This document shows, piece by piece, positions 38,486 to 47,388 of a stretch of 64,000 nt of DNA (within the stretch, counting starts at the first letter, position 1; the number at the start of each line of letters is the position of its first letter). Origin of the DNA: Jiella avicenniae. GTDB taxonomy: Bacteria; Pseudomonadota; Alphaproteobacteria; Rhizobiales; Rhizobiaceae. The notes below the pieces were generated by a model. That model worked only from the letters and a program-made list of their open reading frames with translations, did not search any database and was not told the origin of the DNA. The position numbers were made by a program, and so were the translations under genes. The stretch spans positions 1 through 64,000 of the forward strand of contig NZ_JAJUWU010000021.1 of assembly GCF_021390325.1 (NCBI RefSeq). The letters run 5' to 3'.

Positions 38486-39365
38486 GGCGTCGCTCGACAT
38501 CCACCCGTCCGTGGCCGCCGCACCCTGGCGCTCCCCGACGGCCGAATCCCCCGCCGTCAAGTGGACGCTCATCGGGGTTGCGCTGGCCTTTCTCGGCTTC
38601 TTCCTCGTCCTCCCCCTGGTCGCCGTCTTCGTCGAGGCGTTCCGCAGCGGCGTGGGCGTCTATTTCGAGGCCCTCGTCGAACCCGACGCGGTCGCGGCGA
38701 TCCGGCTGACGCTCCTCGTCGCGGCGATCGCCGTGCCGTGCAACCTCGTCTTCGGTCTCGCCGCCGCCTGGGCCATCGCCAAGTTCGAGTTCAAGGGCAA
38801 GAACCTTCTGATCACCCTCATCGACCTGCCGTTCTCGGTCTCGCCGGTGATCTCGGGCCTCGTCTACGTGCTTCTGTTCGGCAGCCAGGGCTTTCTCGGC
38901 CCCTGGCTCGCCCGGCACGGCATCGAGATCGTCTTCGCGGTGCCCGGCATCGTGCTCGCGACGATCTTCGTGACCTTTCCCTTCGTCGCCCGCGAACTGA
39001 TCCCGCTGATGCAGGAGCAGGGAAGCGGCGACGAGGAGGCAGCGATCTCGTTGGGGGCCAGCGGCTGGAAGACCTTCTGGCTGGTGACGTTGCCCAATGT
39101 GCGCTGGGCGCTGCTCTACGGCGTCCTCCTCTGCAACGCCCGGGCGATGGGCGAATACGGCGCCGTCTCCGTCGTCTCCGGCCACATCCGCGGGCTGACC
39201 AACACGATGCCGCTGCATGTCGAGATCCTCTACAACGAATACTCCTTCTCGGCGGCCTTCGCCGTCGCCTCGCTGCTGGCGCTGCTGGCGCTCGTCACCC
39301 TTTCCATCAAGAGCTTCCTCGAATGGCGCCATGCCGACGGCCTCAAGGCCGTCCGCGGGCACTAG
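38475..39365 (+). CDS. cysW: Sulfate ABC importer permease CysW
   Basis: A 296-residue permease. Conserved parts: [39 protein letters not shown], the EAA loop [23 protein letters not shown] and [19 protein letters not shown]. It overlaps cysT and is followed after 25 bp by cysA. Confidence 0.95.
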   Translation: MALEASLDIHPSVAAAPWRSPTAESPAVKWTLIGVALAFLGFFLVLPLVAVFVEAFRSGVGVYFEALVEPDAVAAIRLTLLVAAIAVPCNLVFGLAAAWAIAKFEFKGKNLLITLIDLPFSVSPVISGLVYVLLFGSQGFLGPWLARHGIEIVFAVPGIVLATIFVTFPFVARELIPLMQEQGSGDEEAAISLGASGWKTFWLVTLPNVRWALLYGVLLCNARAMGEYGAVSVVSGHIRGLTNTMPLHVEILYNEYSFSAAFAVASLLALLALVTLSIKSFLEWRHADGLKAVRGH

Positions 39366-39390
39366 GCGGCGGAGGCACGAAGGTTTTCCC

Positions 39391-40452
39391 ATGCAGATCA
39401 GCGTCCGCGGCCTCCGCAAGGAATTCGACCGATATCCCGCCCTCCACGACGTCTCGCTCGACATTCGCTCGGGCGAGTTGATCGCCCTGCTAGGCCCCTC
39501 GGGCTCGGGCAAGACGACGCTCCTCCGGCTGATCGCCGGGCTCGAATTTCCAACGTCTGGCTCGATCTTCTTCGGGTCGGAGGACGCCTCGCGCAAAAGC
39601 GTTCAGGACCGGAACGTCGGCTTCGTCTTCCAGCATTACGCCCTGTTCAAGCACATGACGGTCGCCGACAATATCGGCTTCGGCCTGAAGGTGCGGGATC
39701 GGCGGACGAGGCCGTCGGCGCAGGAGATCCGAAGGCGGGCTTCGGACCTCCTCGACCTCGTCCAGTTGCCCGGCCTCGACAACCGCTATCCGTCCCAGCT
39801 CTCCGGCGGCCAGCGCCAGCGGGTGGCGCTGGCGAGGGCGCTGGCGATCGAGCCGCAGGTGCTGCTCCTCGACGAACCCTTCGGCGCTCTCGACGCCAAG
39901 GTGCGCAAGGAGCTGCGCCGGTGGCTGCGCGAGCTTCACGACCGGACCGGCCATACCACGGTGTTCGTCACCCACGACCAGGAGGAAGCCCTCGAGCTCT
40001 CCGACCGGGTGGTGGTGATGAGCCAGGGGCGGATCGAACAGGTCGGCACCCCCGACGAGATCTACGACCGTCCGGCGACGCCCTTCGTCTTCTCCTTCAT
40101 CGGTGATTCGAACGAATTGCCGGTGACCATCCAGGACGGCAGCATCCTCTTGCATGAGCGCCCGCTCGAGATTGCTGGCAACGCCGCTCCCAAGGGGATA
40201 CTGAGTAAGGGCGCTCCCGACGGGGCGGGTAGGCTCTTCCTGAGGCCCCACGATCTCGATGTCGTCGATGCCGGCGAGGGAGCCATCGCGGGCGTCGTCT
40301 CCGGCGTCAGGCGGACAGCCGGAGCCCGCATGCTCGAGGTCGAGGTGGCCGGGCGCGACCGGCTGGAGATCGAGCTGCCGGCCGACGACCAGCGCAGCTT
40401 TGTCGGCCATGTCGGCCTGCGGCCACGCAAGTGGCAGGTGTTTCCCGCATAG
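39391..40452 (+). CDS. cysA: Sulfate/thiosulfate ABC importer ATPase
   Basis: A 353-residue ATPase. Walker A G35-PSGSGKTT, Q-loop [14 protein letters not shown] (a CysA hallmark), signature [15 protein letters not shown] and [20 protein letters not shown]-terminal regulatory domain ends with [11 protein letters not shown] and [11 protein letters not shown]. Start at 39391; an upstream frame in phase overlaps cysW and is not used. Last gene of the operon, followed by a tandem repeat and an unrelated orphan gene. Confidence 0.95.
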   Translation: MQISVRGLRKEFDRYPALHDVSLDIRSGELIALLGPSGSGKTTLLRLIAGLEFPTSGSIFFGSEDASRKSVQDRNVGFVFQHYALFKHMTVADNIGFGLKVRDRRTRPSAQEIRRRASDLLDLVQLPGLDNRYPSQLSGGQRQRVALARALAIEPQVLLLDEPFGALDAKVRKELRRWLRELHDRTGHTTVFVTHDQEEALELSDRVVVMSQGRIEQVGTPDEIYDRPATPFVFSFIGDSNELPVTIQDGSILLHERPLEIAGNAAPKGILSKGAPDGAGRLFLRPHDLDVVDAGEGAIAGVVSGVRRTAGARMLEVEVAGRDRLEIELPADDQRSFVGHVGLRPRKWQVFPA

Positions 40453-40465
40453 ACGACGTGGCCGT

Positions 40466-40497
40466 TGCGGGAGGGACGGGATGCGGGAGGGACGGGA
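40466..40497 (+). repeat. Two tandem copies of a 16-bp unit
   Basis: tgcgggagggacggga occurs twice without gap. Copy 1 provides a gagggacggg ribosome-like sequence and copy 2 begins with the ATG of the following gene, so the duplication spans its translation start. Confidence 0.6.
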
Positions 40498-40999
40498 CAT
40501 TTCCACCTCGCTCGCCATGCCAGCCGCGATGGACGGAACGGACCTTTCCGTCGGCGGCCGCCTCCTTCTTTCTCTCACCACCACCCCATGGAAGCCCGAT
40601 CGCCCTGTCGATCCGACCGTCGCCCGTCTGGCGGCAGGCATGGCCGAAACGGGCTGGAGGATCCGGTCTGCCGAGCCGCGCAACTACCTTTTGTGGCATT
40701 GCGGCAGGACGCTGACGCAGACACGGTGCCGCCTCGTCGTGCTGCCGCGGCGGTTCGGCCGCCTCTCCAGGGTCGAGATCGACGTCTTTCTCTTCGCCGA
40801 GCTGGCTGCGGCCAGGTGGCGGGTCTCGCACGACACGGCGCCCCTGTCGTCCGCCGCCCGCGAGGCGCGCGACACCTGCTGCCGCGCCATCGCCAGCCGT
40901 CACGGCTGGCTCCCATTCGAACCGGAAAGGGTTCTGGGGACCGTCCGCCGCGAGATCGGGGCGTCGCTTGCCGGGGCCCCTTGGCCGCGGAATCGCTGA
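40481..40999 (+). CDS. Hypothetical protein downstream of cysA
   Basis: A 172-residue protein of unknown function. After a polar start it has a hydrophobic strand (GGRLLLSLTTTPW), then a basic-aromatic middle (NYLLWHCGRTLTQTRCRLVVLP) and a C-terminal amphipathic region ending in WPRNR. It is probably cytoplasmic. It starts 28 bp after cysA inside a tandem repeat and could be co-transcribed, but no link to sulfate transport is visible. A later in-frame ATG (near 40529) would give a shorter product. GC-rich codon usage matches neighbours. No family was recognised. Confidence 0.5.
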   Translation: MREGRDISTSLAMPAAMDGTDLSVGGRLLLSLTTTPWKPDRPVDPTVARLAAGMAETGWRIRSAEPRNYLLWHCGRTLTQTRCRLVVLPRRFGRLSRVEIDVFLFAELAAARWRVSHDTAPLSSAAREARDTCCRAIASRHGWLPFEPERVLGTVRREIGASLAGAPWPRNR

Positions 41000-41174
41000 G
41001 ACGCCTCGGGTGAGCAGACAGACCGCTTTGCCGCAAGAAACTCCGCCGCCGCACCCCAACGAACTGTGGGCAGCAAGGATGTGTCGGCGGTGCCTCTTGC
41101 ATTGCCCGTAGCATGACTGGCTTCCTGTCCCGCGTCTCATTGGACACCAGCGCGCGAGAAGGAAGAAGGTGGAC

Positions 41175-42917
41175 ATGACCACGGAACAGGCGGCCGTCGT
41201 CGTCCTGATGGTGGCCCTCCTGGCGGCCTTCGCGCTCGATCGGTTCAGGATCGAGCTGGTGGCGCTCTGCGGCCTCGCAGTCGGCGCGGGGCTCGGCCTC
41301 GTTCCGGCCGGATCGGTCTTCTCCGGCTTTTCCAGCCCTGCCGTCCTGACGGTGGCGGAGATTCTGATCATCGTGCAGCTGCTGGTGCGCTCGCACCTCG
41401 TCGACTGGCTCGCAGAGGGCCTCGCGAAGCGGCTTCACACGGAGACGGCCGTCCTTGCCGCGGTCTGCTGCCTCGGAGCCGGCCTGTCGGTGTTCATGAA
41501 CAATATCGGCGCTCTCGCGCTGATGCTGCCTTTGACCTTCTCGCTGTGCCACGCCACCGGGACGCGCCCCGGCACGGTGGTGATGCCGCTATCCTTCGCG
41601 ACGCTCCTCGGCGGGACATGCTCGCTGGTCGGGACGCCCGCCAACCTCGTCGTCTCGGGCTTCACGCGCGACGCGGTGGCGGCGCCCTTCGGCTTCTTCG
41701 AAACGGCGACGGTCGGCGGCGCGGCCGCGATCGCGGGCGTGGCCTATCTCTGCCTGTTCTCCGGCCGCATTCTGAGTGAGCGGGGCCTCGGAGCCGCAAA
41801 GCCGGACATCGCCGGCCCGCGCCATTTCGTCGCCGAGTTCCGCATCCCGGAAGGCTCGTCGCTCGTCGGCCTCGGCCTCGGCGAGTTCGAAGCGCGGATG
41901 GCGGGCACGGTCCATTCGCAGCTCCGGGACGACCGGCATGTCTTCGGTCGCCGGGAGGCGAGGCGAATCTTCGCCGGCGACGTGTTGCTCGCCGAGACGG
42001 ACGTCGCCACGGCGATGGAACTCGGCCGGAAGGGCGAGGCCGAGATGCTGCCGGGGCGAGGCGCCGGCGCGGAGCGCGAATGGATCGAGGCGGTGGTGCT
42101 GCCCCAGAGCGTGGTCGTCGGAACCGCAGCCGGCAACATCGCGGCCTTCGAGCGCTATGGCGTCGATCTCGTCGCCGTCTCGCCGCAGGCCCGGCGGATC
42201 GAGGGTCGGCTCGCCGACGTGTCGCTCAGCGTCGGCGACGTCTTCCTGCTGCGCGGCGATCCGGCGGCCGTGCGCGAGGCGCTGGCGGAAGTCGACTGTC
42301 TCGCGGTCACCCCGCGAGGCTTCGGCGCGCCGGAGCCCGAGGGCTGGATCACCGTCGCCGCCTTCGCGGCCGCCGTCGCGGCATCGGCCCTCGATCTCCT
42401 GACGCCCGAAGTCGCCTTCGGCCTTGCGGTGCTGGTGCTGGCCCTTGCCGGCGTCGTCCGGCTTCGCCAGGCGGTCGCCGATCTCAACTGGCCGATCCTG
42501 ATCATGCTCGCGGCGATGATCCCGCTCGGGACGGCGGTCGAAACGACGGGCGCGGCGGACGTGATCGCCCACGGCCTGCTCGCCGCCTCGGGAGCAAGCG
42601 GACCCTGGGGCGTCGCCCTCGTCGTGCTGGCGGCGACCATCCTCGTCACGCCCTTCGTCAACAACGTGTCGGCGGCCGTCGCCCTGGCGCCGGTGGCGAT
42701 CGCCATGGGACGATCCGCCGGAGTCCCGATCGAGCCGCTGCTCCTTCTGGTCGCCGTCGGCGCGTCGCTCGACTTCGCCACCCCCTTCGGCCACCACAAC
42801 AACACCCTCGCCATGGGCATCGGCGGTTACCGCTTCGGCGATTTCGTGCGCCTCGGCCTGCCGCTCACCGTGCTCGCGGGGCTGGCGGCTCTCGCTGCCG
42901 CGATGCTGGCCGGATGA
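41175..42917 (+). CDS. SLC13/DASS-type anion transporter with RCK_C domains
   Basis: A 580-residue membrane protein. Two transporter halves of about five to six helices (residues 5-200 and 385-575) surround a soluble middle with two TrkA-C-like (RCK_C) domains (about 215-375). Repeated SNT-type motifs mark sodium- and anion-binding hairpins: FMNNIGALALMLPL with LVGTPANLVV in half one, FVNNVSAAVALAPV with DFATPFGHHNN in half two. The family carries sulfate, dicarboxylates or citrate with Na+; position after a sulfate importer suggests sulfate but does not prove it. ATG 41175 has GGAAGAAGG before it and is preferred to a GTG two codons earlier. Confidence 0.85.
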   Translation: MTTEQAAVVVLMVALLAAFALDRFRIELVALCGLAVGAGLGLVPAGSVFSGFSSPAVLTVAEILIIVQLLVRSHLVDWLAEGLAKRLHTETAVLAAVCCLGAGLSVFMNNIGALALMLPLTFSLCHATGTRPGTVVMPLSFATLLGGTCSLVGTPANLVVSGFTRDAVAAPFGFFETATVGGAAAIAGVAYLCLFSGRILSERGLGAAKPDIAGPRHFVAEFRIPEGSSLVGLGLGEFEARMAGTVHSQLRDDRHVFGRREARRIFAGDVLLAETDVATAMELGRKGEAEMLPGRGAGAEREWIEAVVLPQSVVVGTAAGNIAAFERYGVDLVAVSPQARRIEGRLADVSLSVGDVFLLRGDPAAVREALAEVDCLAVTPRGFGAPEPEGWITVAAFAAAVAASALDLLTPEVAFGLAVLVLALAGVVRLRQAVADLNWPILIMLAAMIPLGTAVETTGAADVIAHGLLAASGASGPWGVALVVLAATILVTPFVNNVSAAVALAPVAIAMGRSAGVPIEPLLLLVAVGASLDFATPFGHHNNTLAMGIGGYRFGDFVRLGLPLTVLAGLAALAAAMLAG

Positions 42918-43162
42918 CGCCGGGAGGTCCGGCGGAAGGTCGACCTTGCCGGCTTCGGTTCGGCGTTTACCGTCATGCGTTTGCCACTCGCGTTGGCAGA
43001 GCCGAGAGCGACACGCTTGCCCGGCCTTCGGCGGACCTCGGGAAGTATTGGCTGTCCGGTCGCGTCAATCGAGGATGCGGAGGCAGCCTCGAGCGAGGAC
43101 GAGTTGGCGGCGGAACGGGCGGCGACGAAGACCGTGGCATCCCAACGGGGATCATCCATACT

Positions 43163-43912
43163 TTATTGAAGCGGCCGTCCCCCATCTACGGGAATGACAG
43201 ATCCGGTCGTGAAGGTCAGCATCGTCGCCGCGGCGAGGACGGCGTTTGCGACCTCCGCCGGGCGACCGAGACGGCCGAGCGGCGTTGCGAGTTGCTGCCT
43301 GTCGCGCCACGAGGGATCGAGGCCCGCGACGAACTCGGTGTCGACGAGACCGGGCGAGATCGATACGACCCGTATGGCGGGCGCCAGCGCTCTCGCCAAT
43401 GATTTCGTCAGATTGTCCAACGCTGCCTTCGAAGCGCAGTAGGCGATGTTGCTACCCATTGCGGTCTGGGCGGCGATCGACGAGATATTGGCGATCAGGC
43501 CGTCCTCGGACTGCATCAGCAGAGGTTTTGCTGCTCTGGCCGCGGCGATCGCGCCACGGACATTGGTGGCAAGAATGCGGTCGATCAGTTCGTCGTCCAA
43601 CGCATCGAGATCGTCATGGAGGACAAACCGGGTCGTCCCCGCGCAGTTCACGAGAATGTCGAGCTTGGAATAGCGGTCGGCCACCCCGGCCATGACCGCC
43701 GCAAGGTCGGTGGAGTTCACCACGTCGATCTTCGCGATCATATGGCCGTTGCCGCCGAGTCTCTGCAGCAAGGCTTCGGCGCTCTGCCGCGAGGAGCGAT
43801 AGCCGAGGATCAGGTCTGCGCCGGCGGCCGCCAGCCGCGTGGCGATCGCCGAGCCGATCCCGCCCGTCGCCCCGGTCACAAGCACGACTTTTCCGGCGAG
43901 TTGTTCCGTCAT
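43163..43912 (-). CDS. SDR-family oxidoreductase
   Basis: A 249-residue classical short-chain dehydrogenase. Cofactor motif T13-GATGGIG, N90-C-A-G near NILVNCAG, catalytic S144/S145, Y158 and K162 (YCASK). G33 onward (YRSS) after the second strand suggests NADP preference. Typical activity is oxidation/reduction of a secondary alcohol in a sugar or acid. Last gene of a long minus-strand cluster, 10 bp after the 3-hydroxyacyl-CoA-dehydrogenase-like gene. Substrate likely belongs to the same acid-sugar pathway. Confidence 0.9.
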   Translation of the reverse strand: MTEQLAGKVVLVTGATGGIGSAIATRLAAAGADLILGYRSSRQSAEALLQRLGGNGHMIAKIDVVNSTDLAAVMAGVADRYSKLDILVNCAGTTRFVLHDDLDALDDELIDRILATNVRGAIAAARAAKPLLMQSEDGLIANISSIAAQTAMGSNIAYCASKAALDNLTKSLARALAPAIRVVSISPGLVDTEFVAGLDPSWRDRQQLATPLGRLGRPAEVANAVLAAATMLTFTTGSVIPVDGGRPLQ

Positions 43913-43922
43913 CGTCGCTCCC

Positions 43923-44861
43923 TCATCGCGGCTGGTCTTTCTGGTGGGCGGCGAGCGCCATCAGACGCCGGTCCCGCCATTCGCTGCGTCGGCGAAGCTC
44001 CGTTTCCGGCAAGATCGAGCGACGCTCCGCCTCGACGCGGGCGATCAGTTCGTCCGACCAGACCTTCGGATCGGTGCGCGCCTTTGCGATCGACTGGTAG
44101 AGCGGACCCAGCCGCTCGGCATAGTCGCGCACGCCGCCGGGGGCGTTGAGGTCGATCGTCTCGAAGGGTCCCGCGAAGGACCATCGCATGCCGAGGCCCT
44201 TGGAGATCGTCAGGTCGATGTCGGCTGCGCTGGCATAGCCCTCCTCGAAGAGCTTCCAGGCCTCCATCAGGAGCACGCCCTGAAGCCGGTTCAGGATGAA
44301 GCCCTCGATCTCGCGATCGACGACGATCGGGGCTTGGCCGGTCCGTTCCATCTCGGCGCGTAGCCACGGCAGGACCTGAGCGTCGGTCCAGGGTGCCGGT
44401 ACGAGTTCCACGACCGGCACGAGATGCGGCGGGTTGACGGGGTGGGCGATCAGGAACCGGCCACGGTTCCGGCACGCCTGCGTGAAGGCCGAGGCCGGAA
44501 TGCCCGAACTCGAGCTGCCGACGACCGCGTCGCTGCGCATGACGGCGTCGATCGCAAGACTCGCCTGTGTCTTCACATCCGTGCGCTCGAGGACCGACTC
44601 CTGAATGTAGTCGGCCTCGGCCACTGCCCCCTCCAGTTCGTCCACCACGTGGATGCGGGCGAGGATGCCGTCGACGTCGTCGATCAGGCCGGCCGATTTC
44701 ATGTCGGCCAGGCTCGTCGCGATACGATCCTTGGCTTCGGCCCTGATGGTGACGTCGCTGTCGTAGACGCCGACGTCGATGCCTGCGCGGGCGAACACAA
44801 TGGTCCAGCCTCGGCCGACGAGACCCGATCCGACGATCGCGACCTTTTCGATGGGCTTCAT
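43923..44861 (-). CDS. 3-hydroxyacyl-CoA dehydrogenase-like enzyme (L-gulonate 3-dehydrogenase / lambda-crystallin type)
   Basis: A 312-residue enzyme with the Rossmann motif G11-SGLVGRG and the CryL1/carnitine-dehydrogenase pattern SSSSGIPASAF and AHPVNPPHLVPVVE containing the catalytic histidine. Members oxidise a 3-hydroxy acid such as L-gulonate or carnitine with NAD+. C-terminal half shows IVVDREIEGFILNRLQ, typical. The ATG 44861 was chosen over a TTG three codons earlier. It lies 5 bp after the hydrolase stop. A role on a 3-hydroxy sugar acid fits the neighbours. Confidence 0.88.
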   Translation of the reverse strand: MKPIEKVAIVGSGLVGRGWTIVFARAGIDVGVYDSDVTIRAEAKDRIATSLADMKSAGLIDDVDGILARIHVVDELEGAVAEADYIQESVLERTDVKTQASLAIDAVMRSDAVVGSSSSGIPASAFTQACRNRGRFLIAHPVNPPHLVPVVELVPAPWTDAQVLPWLRAEMERTGQAPIVVDREIEGFILNRLQGVLLMEAWKLFEEGYASAADIDLTISKGLGMRWSFAGPFETIDLNAPGGVRDYAERLGPLYQSIAKARTDPKVWSDELIARVEAERRSILPETELRRRSEWRDRRLMALAAHQKDQPR

Positions 44862-44866
44862 GGGCC

Positions 44867-45751
44867 TCAAACCTTCGAGCTTTCACCGTCGGCAAGGCAG
44901 ATCTCCGAGATCCGCAGCCCGTCCTCGGTGATCCGGCACGGGAAGGTGTCCTTCAGACGCTCTTCGTGAATCGGGATGACGCGCCGCGCTTCGTAGCCGG
45001 TCTGCTTCATCATCTCCTCGGTGGCGAGCACGAGGTTCGTCTGGCTGCCCGCGGCGAGGCCGACCGGCACGTAGAGCGTGTCGACGTCGACCGCCGAGCC
45101 GCTGCCCTCGACGTTTTCGAAGACGTAGACGAGATCGCCGGCGAGGACCCAGGTGTCGCTCGACTGCTTCTTGCCGTCGTTGCGCACCGTCACCCACATC
45201 GAGCCGTAGGTGTGGCTGTCGACGGCGGCGTGCAGATCGATCCCCGGCAGCGCGTCCTCGAGCGACCCGTCGACCATGGTCAGGCGCTTCTGCTGCGCAA
45301 GGCCGACGCCGCGCAGGATGTCGCCCGGATCGACTGCCGTCATCATCCAGCGCATCCGGTCGGGCAGGGCCATGGCCCAGACGTTCTTCGAGATTTCGCG
45401 CTCCTGGATGTAGAAATGCGCGTTCGGAAACGCTTCGACATTGCCGAAGTGGTCGAAGTGAGAATGGGTGACGAAGACCGTGTCGACCTCCTCGGGGCTG
45501 ACACCGACCCCGGCGAGAACCTCCTTCGGCGAATGCCAGTTCTCGACGCCGAACTTGTCGGCGAGATGCTTGCCGTAGTCCTTGTCGTTGTAGCCGACGT
45601 CCACCATCGCCGTATGGCCGTTGCCCTTGATGAGGACGTAGCAGTAGGGCAGCTTCACGTAACCCTGGTTATGCGCTCCGTAGAGCACGCCGCTCTTGTG
45701 GTAGTCCTTGACGTAGCTGTATTCGAGCACCCAGATCGAATAATCTGCCAT
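44867..45751 (-). CDS. Metallo-beta-lactamase-fold hydrolase, lactonase-like
   Basis: A 294-residue enzyme with the zinc motif H96-S-H98-F-D100-H101, a further histidine in VDSHTYGSM, a bridging aspartate in VLAGDLVYV and a last histidine in VIPIHEERL. This is the arrangement of AHL lactonases and related cyclic-ester hydrolases; it has no signal peptide. In this cluster a sugar-acid lactone is a more likely substrate than a signalling molecule. The start has GGGAGGATTCA ahead of it. Codons and spacing match the cluster. Confidence 0.85.
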   Translation of the reverse strand: MADYSIWVLEYSYVKDYHKSGVLYGAHNQGYVKLPYCYVLIKGNGHTAMVDVGYNDKDYGKHLADKFGVENWHSPKEVLAGVGVSPEEVDTVFVTHSHFDHFGNVEAFPNAHFYIQEREISKNVWAMALPDRMRWMMTAVDPGDILRGVGLAQQKRLTMVDGSLEDALPGIDLHAAVDSHTYGSMWVTVRNDGKKQSSDTWVLAGDLVYVFENVEGSGSAVDVDTLYVPVGLAAGSQTNLVLATEEMMKQTGYEARRVIPIHEERLKDTFPCRITEDGLRISEICLADGESSKV

Positions 45752-45781
45752 TGAATCCTCCCTTTTGTCGTCTTTGCGCCT

Positions 45782-46339
45782 TCAGCGTCGGTTGGCATGC
45801 TGGGCGCAGCTGCAGCATGCGTGAGAGAAATCGACCATCGTCATCCCGGCCCTCGGTTCGGCGATGCCCTGGAGAATCCGATAGGCCCCGTTGAGCTGCG
45901 CCGAGATCGCCGGTCCGGCGCCCTTTCCGCGCAGGCCGATCTGGTCGAAGGCCGACAGGGCCGTGCCGATGAGGTGATGAGCCAGACGGAGGCTTTCGCG
46001 GTGGTGGTCGAGCCGCGGCGGCGTTCTGGCCGTCTCGAGGACGGCCTCGATCGCGTCCCATTTTTCCCTGGCGTCCGACAGGGCGGCTACGGCGAGGACC
46101 TCCCGTCCGCCCGCTTCGGCCAGAATGAGAAGTCCGGCGAGATGGCCGATCTGTCGACGCATCCCGTCATAAGCCCGCCGCGCGGCGAGGACGTAGGCAG
46201 CCACGGCTTCGTCGAGATCGGGGGACGGCGGCGTTTCGGCAGGCGAAGGGCCCGACGTCCGGGCCAGCGCCTCGCAGTCGGCGCGGTGGATGGTGACCGC
46301 ACGGTCGAGAAAGCCCGGATCCGTTCTGAAATCAGCCAT
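45782..46339 (-). CDS. Conserved-looking helical protein of unknown function
   Basis: A 185-residue, mostly alpha-helical protein without signal peptide or membrane helix. An acidic-Pro-rich segment (PSPAETPPSPDLDEAV) precedes helices with LAARRAYDGMRRQIGHLAGLLILAEAGG. The end is cysteine-rich, ACCSCAQH. It starts inside the last codons of the LacI gene (8-bp overlap; GAGGAG ribosome site), so it belongs to the same transcript. No family recognised; a metal-binding or accessory role is possible from the Cys/His tail only. Confidence 0.65.
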   Translation of the reverse strand: MADFRTDPGFLDRAVTIHRADCEALARTSGPSPAETPPSPDLDEAVAAYVLAARRAYDGMRRQIGHLAGLLILAEAGGREVLAVAALSDAREKWDAIEAVLETARTPPRLDHHRESLRLAHHLIGTALSAFDQIGLRGKGAGPAISAQLNGAYRILQGIAEPRAGMTMVDFSHACCSCAQHANRR

Positions 46340-47372
46340 CACGTCTCCTCGTCGTCTTCCGCTCGATGACCTCCCCGGGCGCGATGCGCCGGACGAACGG
46401 TTCCCGCGACATGCCGGCGGAGCCGAGGCCCTCCAGCGTCTTCAAGGTTTCGGCGAGCATTTCGTCGACGGGCTGCGGGATGGTCGTCAGCCCGTGAGAG
46501 GGCCATGCCGCCATCGCGATGTCGTCGAAGCCGACGACGGACAAATCCTGCGGAATGCGCAGGTTCGTTTCCTGGCGGATTCCCTCGATGAAGCCGATCG
46601 CCAGAATGTCGTTGGCGCAGAAGTAGCCGTCGCAGGAGCCGGGCTCGGCAAGGTTTGCGGCGGCGTGGTAGCCGGCTTCGTAAGAGAACGATCCCGCCTC
46701 CACGACGGCTGGCTCTTCAAGCCCGAGATCGGCGCATCGTTCCTGGAATCCCCGGCAGCGCTCGATGTTCGTGGAGGCGTCTTTCAGAGCCGAGACGTAG
46801 GCGAGCTTCCGGTGACCGCTATCGAACAGGAATTGCGCGACGCGTCGTCCACCTTCGACATTGTCGCAGGCGATGCCGAACGAATGCGGGTCGCTGGAAA
46901 GCCGGTTGAAGAACACCACGGGGATGCCCGCCCGCCGGCAGTCGAGCGCGGCCGCGGAGGAAAGCGTCGCTGCCATCACCACGACGGCGTCCGGCTGGTA
47001 GTCGAGGAGCATGCGCACCGCGTCGTCGATCATCTCGTCGGGGTTCGATGCCTGCAGCATGGCGTTCATGCCGGCGTCCCGGAGGCTCGAGGTGAACCGC
47101 GCCATCATCTCGGGATAGAACGGATTGACGACGTCGGAGACGACGAGCCCGATGATCCGCGTGCGCCGGGTGACGAGGCTCCGGGCGAGGGGATTGGGCG
47201 TATAGCCGATCTCCGCCGCCCGCTCCAGCACGCGGCGACGGGTCTCGGTAGCGACCACCGACTTCGGGTCGAAGGCACGCGAGACGGTCGAGATCGACAT
47301 GCCGAGGTCGCGGGCGAGCTGTTTGGCGGTGATCCTCGCCCGCATTTCCTGGTCGTTCGAAAAGGTGCTCAC
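46332..47372 (-). CDS. LacI-family transcriptional regulator
   Basis: A 346-residue regulator. Helix-turn-helix ITAKQLARDLGMSISTVSRAF and hinge helix NPLARSLVTRR come first, then a periplasmic-binding-protein-like effector domain (IIGLVVSDVVNPFYPEMMA, VVVMAATLSS, DILAIGFIEGIRQ). The GTG start at 47372 is 17 bp after hisD; an ATG at 47345 is too close to purines to be a better site. It probably binds the palindromes with a GCAAACGTTT core at 53722-53743 and 57208-57217 and is relieved by an acid sugar or its phosphate. Confidence 0.9.
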   Translation of the reverse strand: MSTFSNDQEMRARITAKQLARDLGMSISTVSRAFDPKSVVATETRRRVLERAAEIGYTPNPLARSLVTRRTRIIGLVVSDVVNPFYPEMMARFTSSLRDAGMNAMLQASNPDEMIDDAVRMLLDYQPDAVVVMAATLSSAAALDCRRAGIPVVFFNRLSSDPHSFGIACDNVEGGRRVAQFLFDSGHRKLAYVSALKDASTNIERCRGFQERCADLGLEEPAVVEAGSFSYEAGYHAAANLAEPGSCDGYFCANDILAIGFIEGIRQETNLRIPQDLSVVGFDDIAMAAWPSHGLTTIPQPVDEMLAETLKTLEGLGSAGMSREPFVRRIAPGEVIERKTTRRRDG

Positions 47373-47388
47373 CGCCGGATCCAACCCG

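Noticed and set aside
42918-43162. A small gene between the SLC13 transporter and the SDR gene
   Set aside because: Short frames on both strands lack ribosome sites and family features. The stretch shows a cgccgg-gaggt-ccggcg stem just after the transporter stop without a T run, and an aaggtcgacctt palindrome, neither convincing as a feature.
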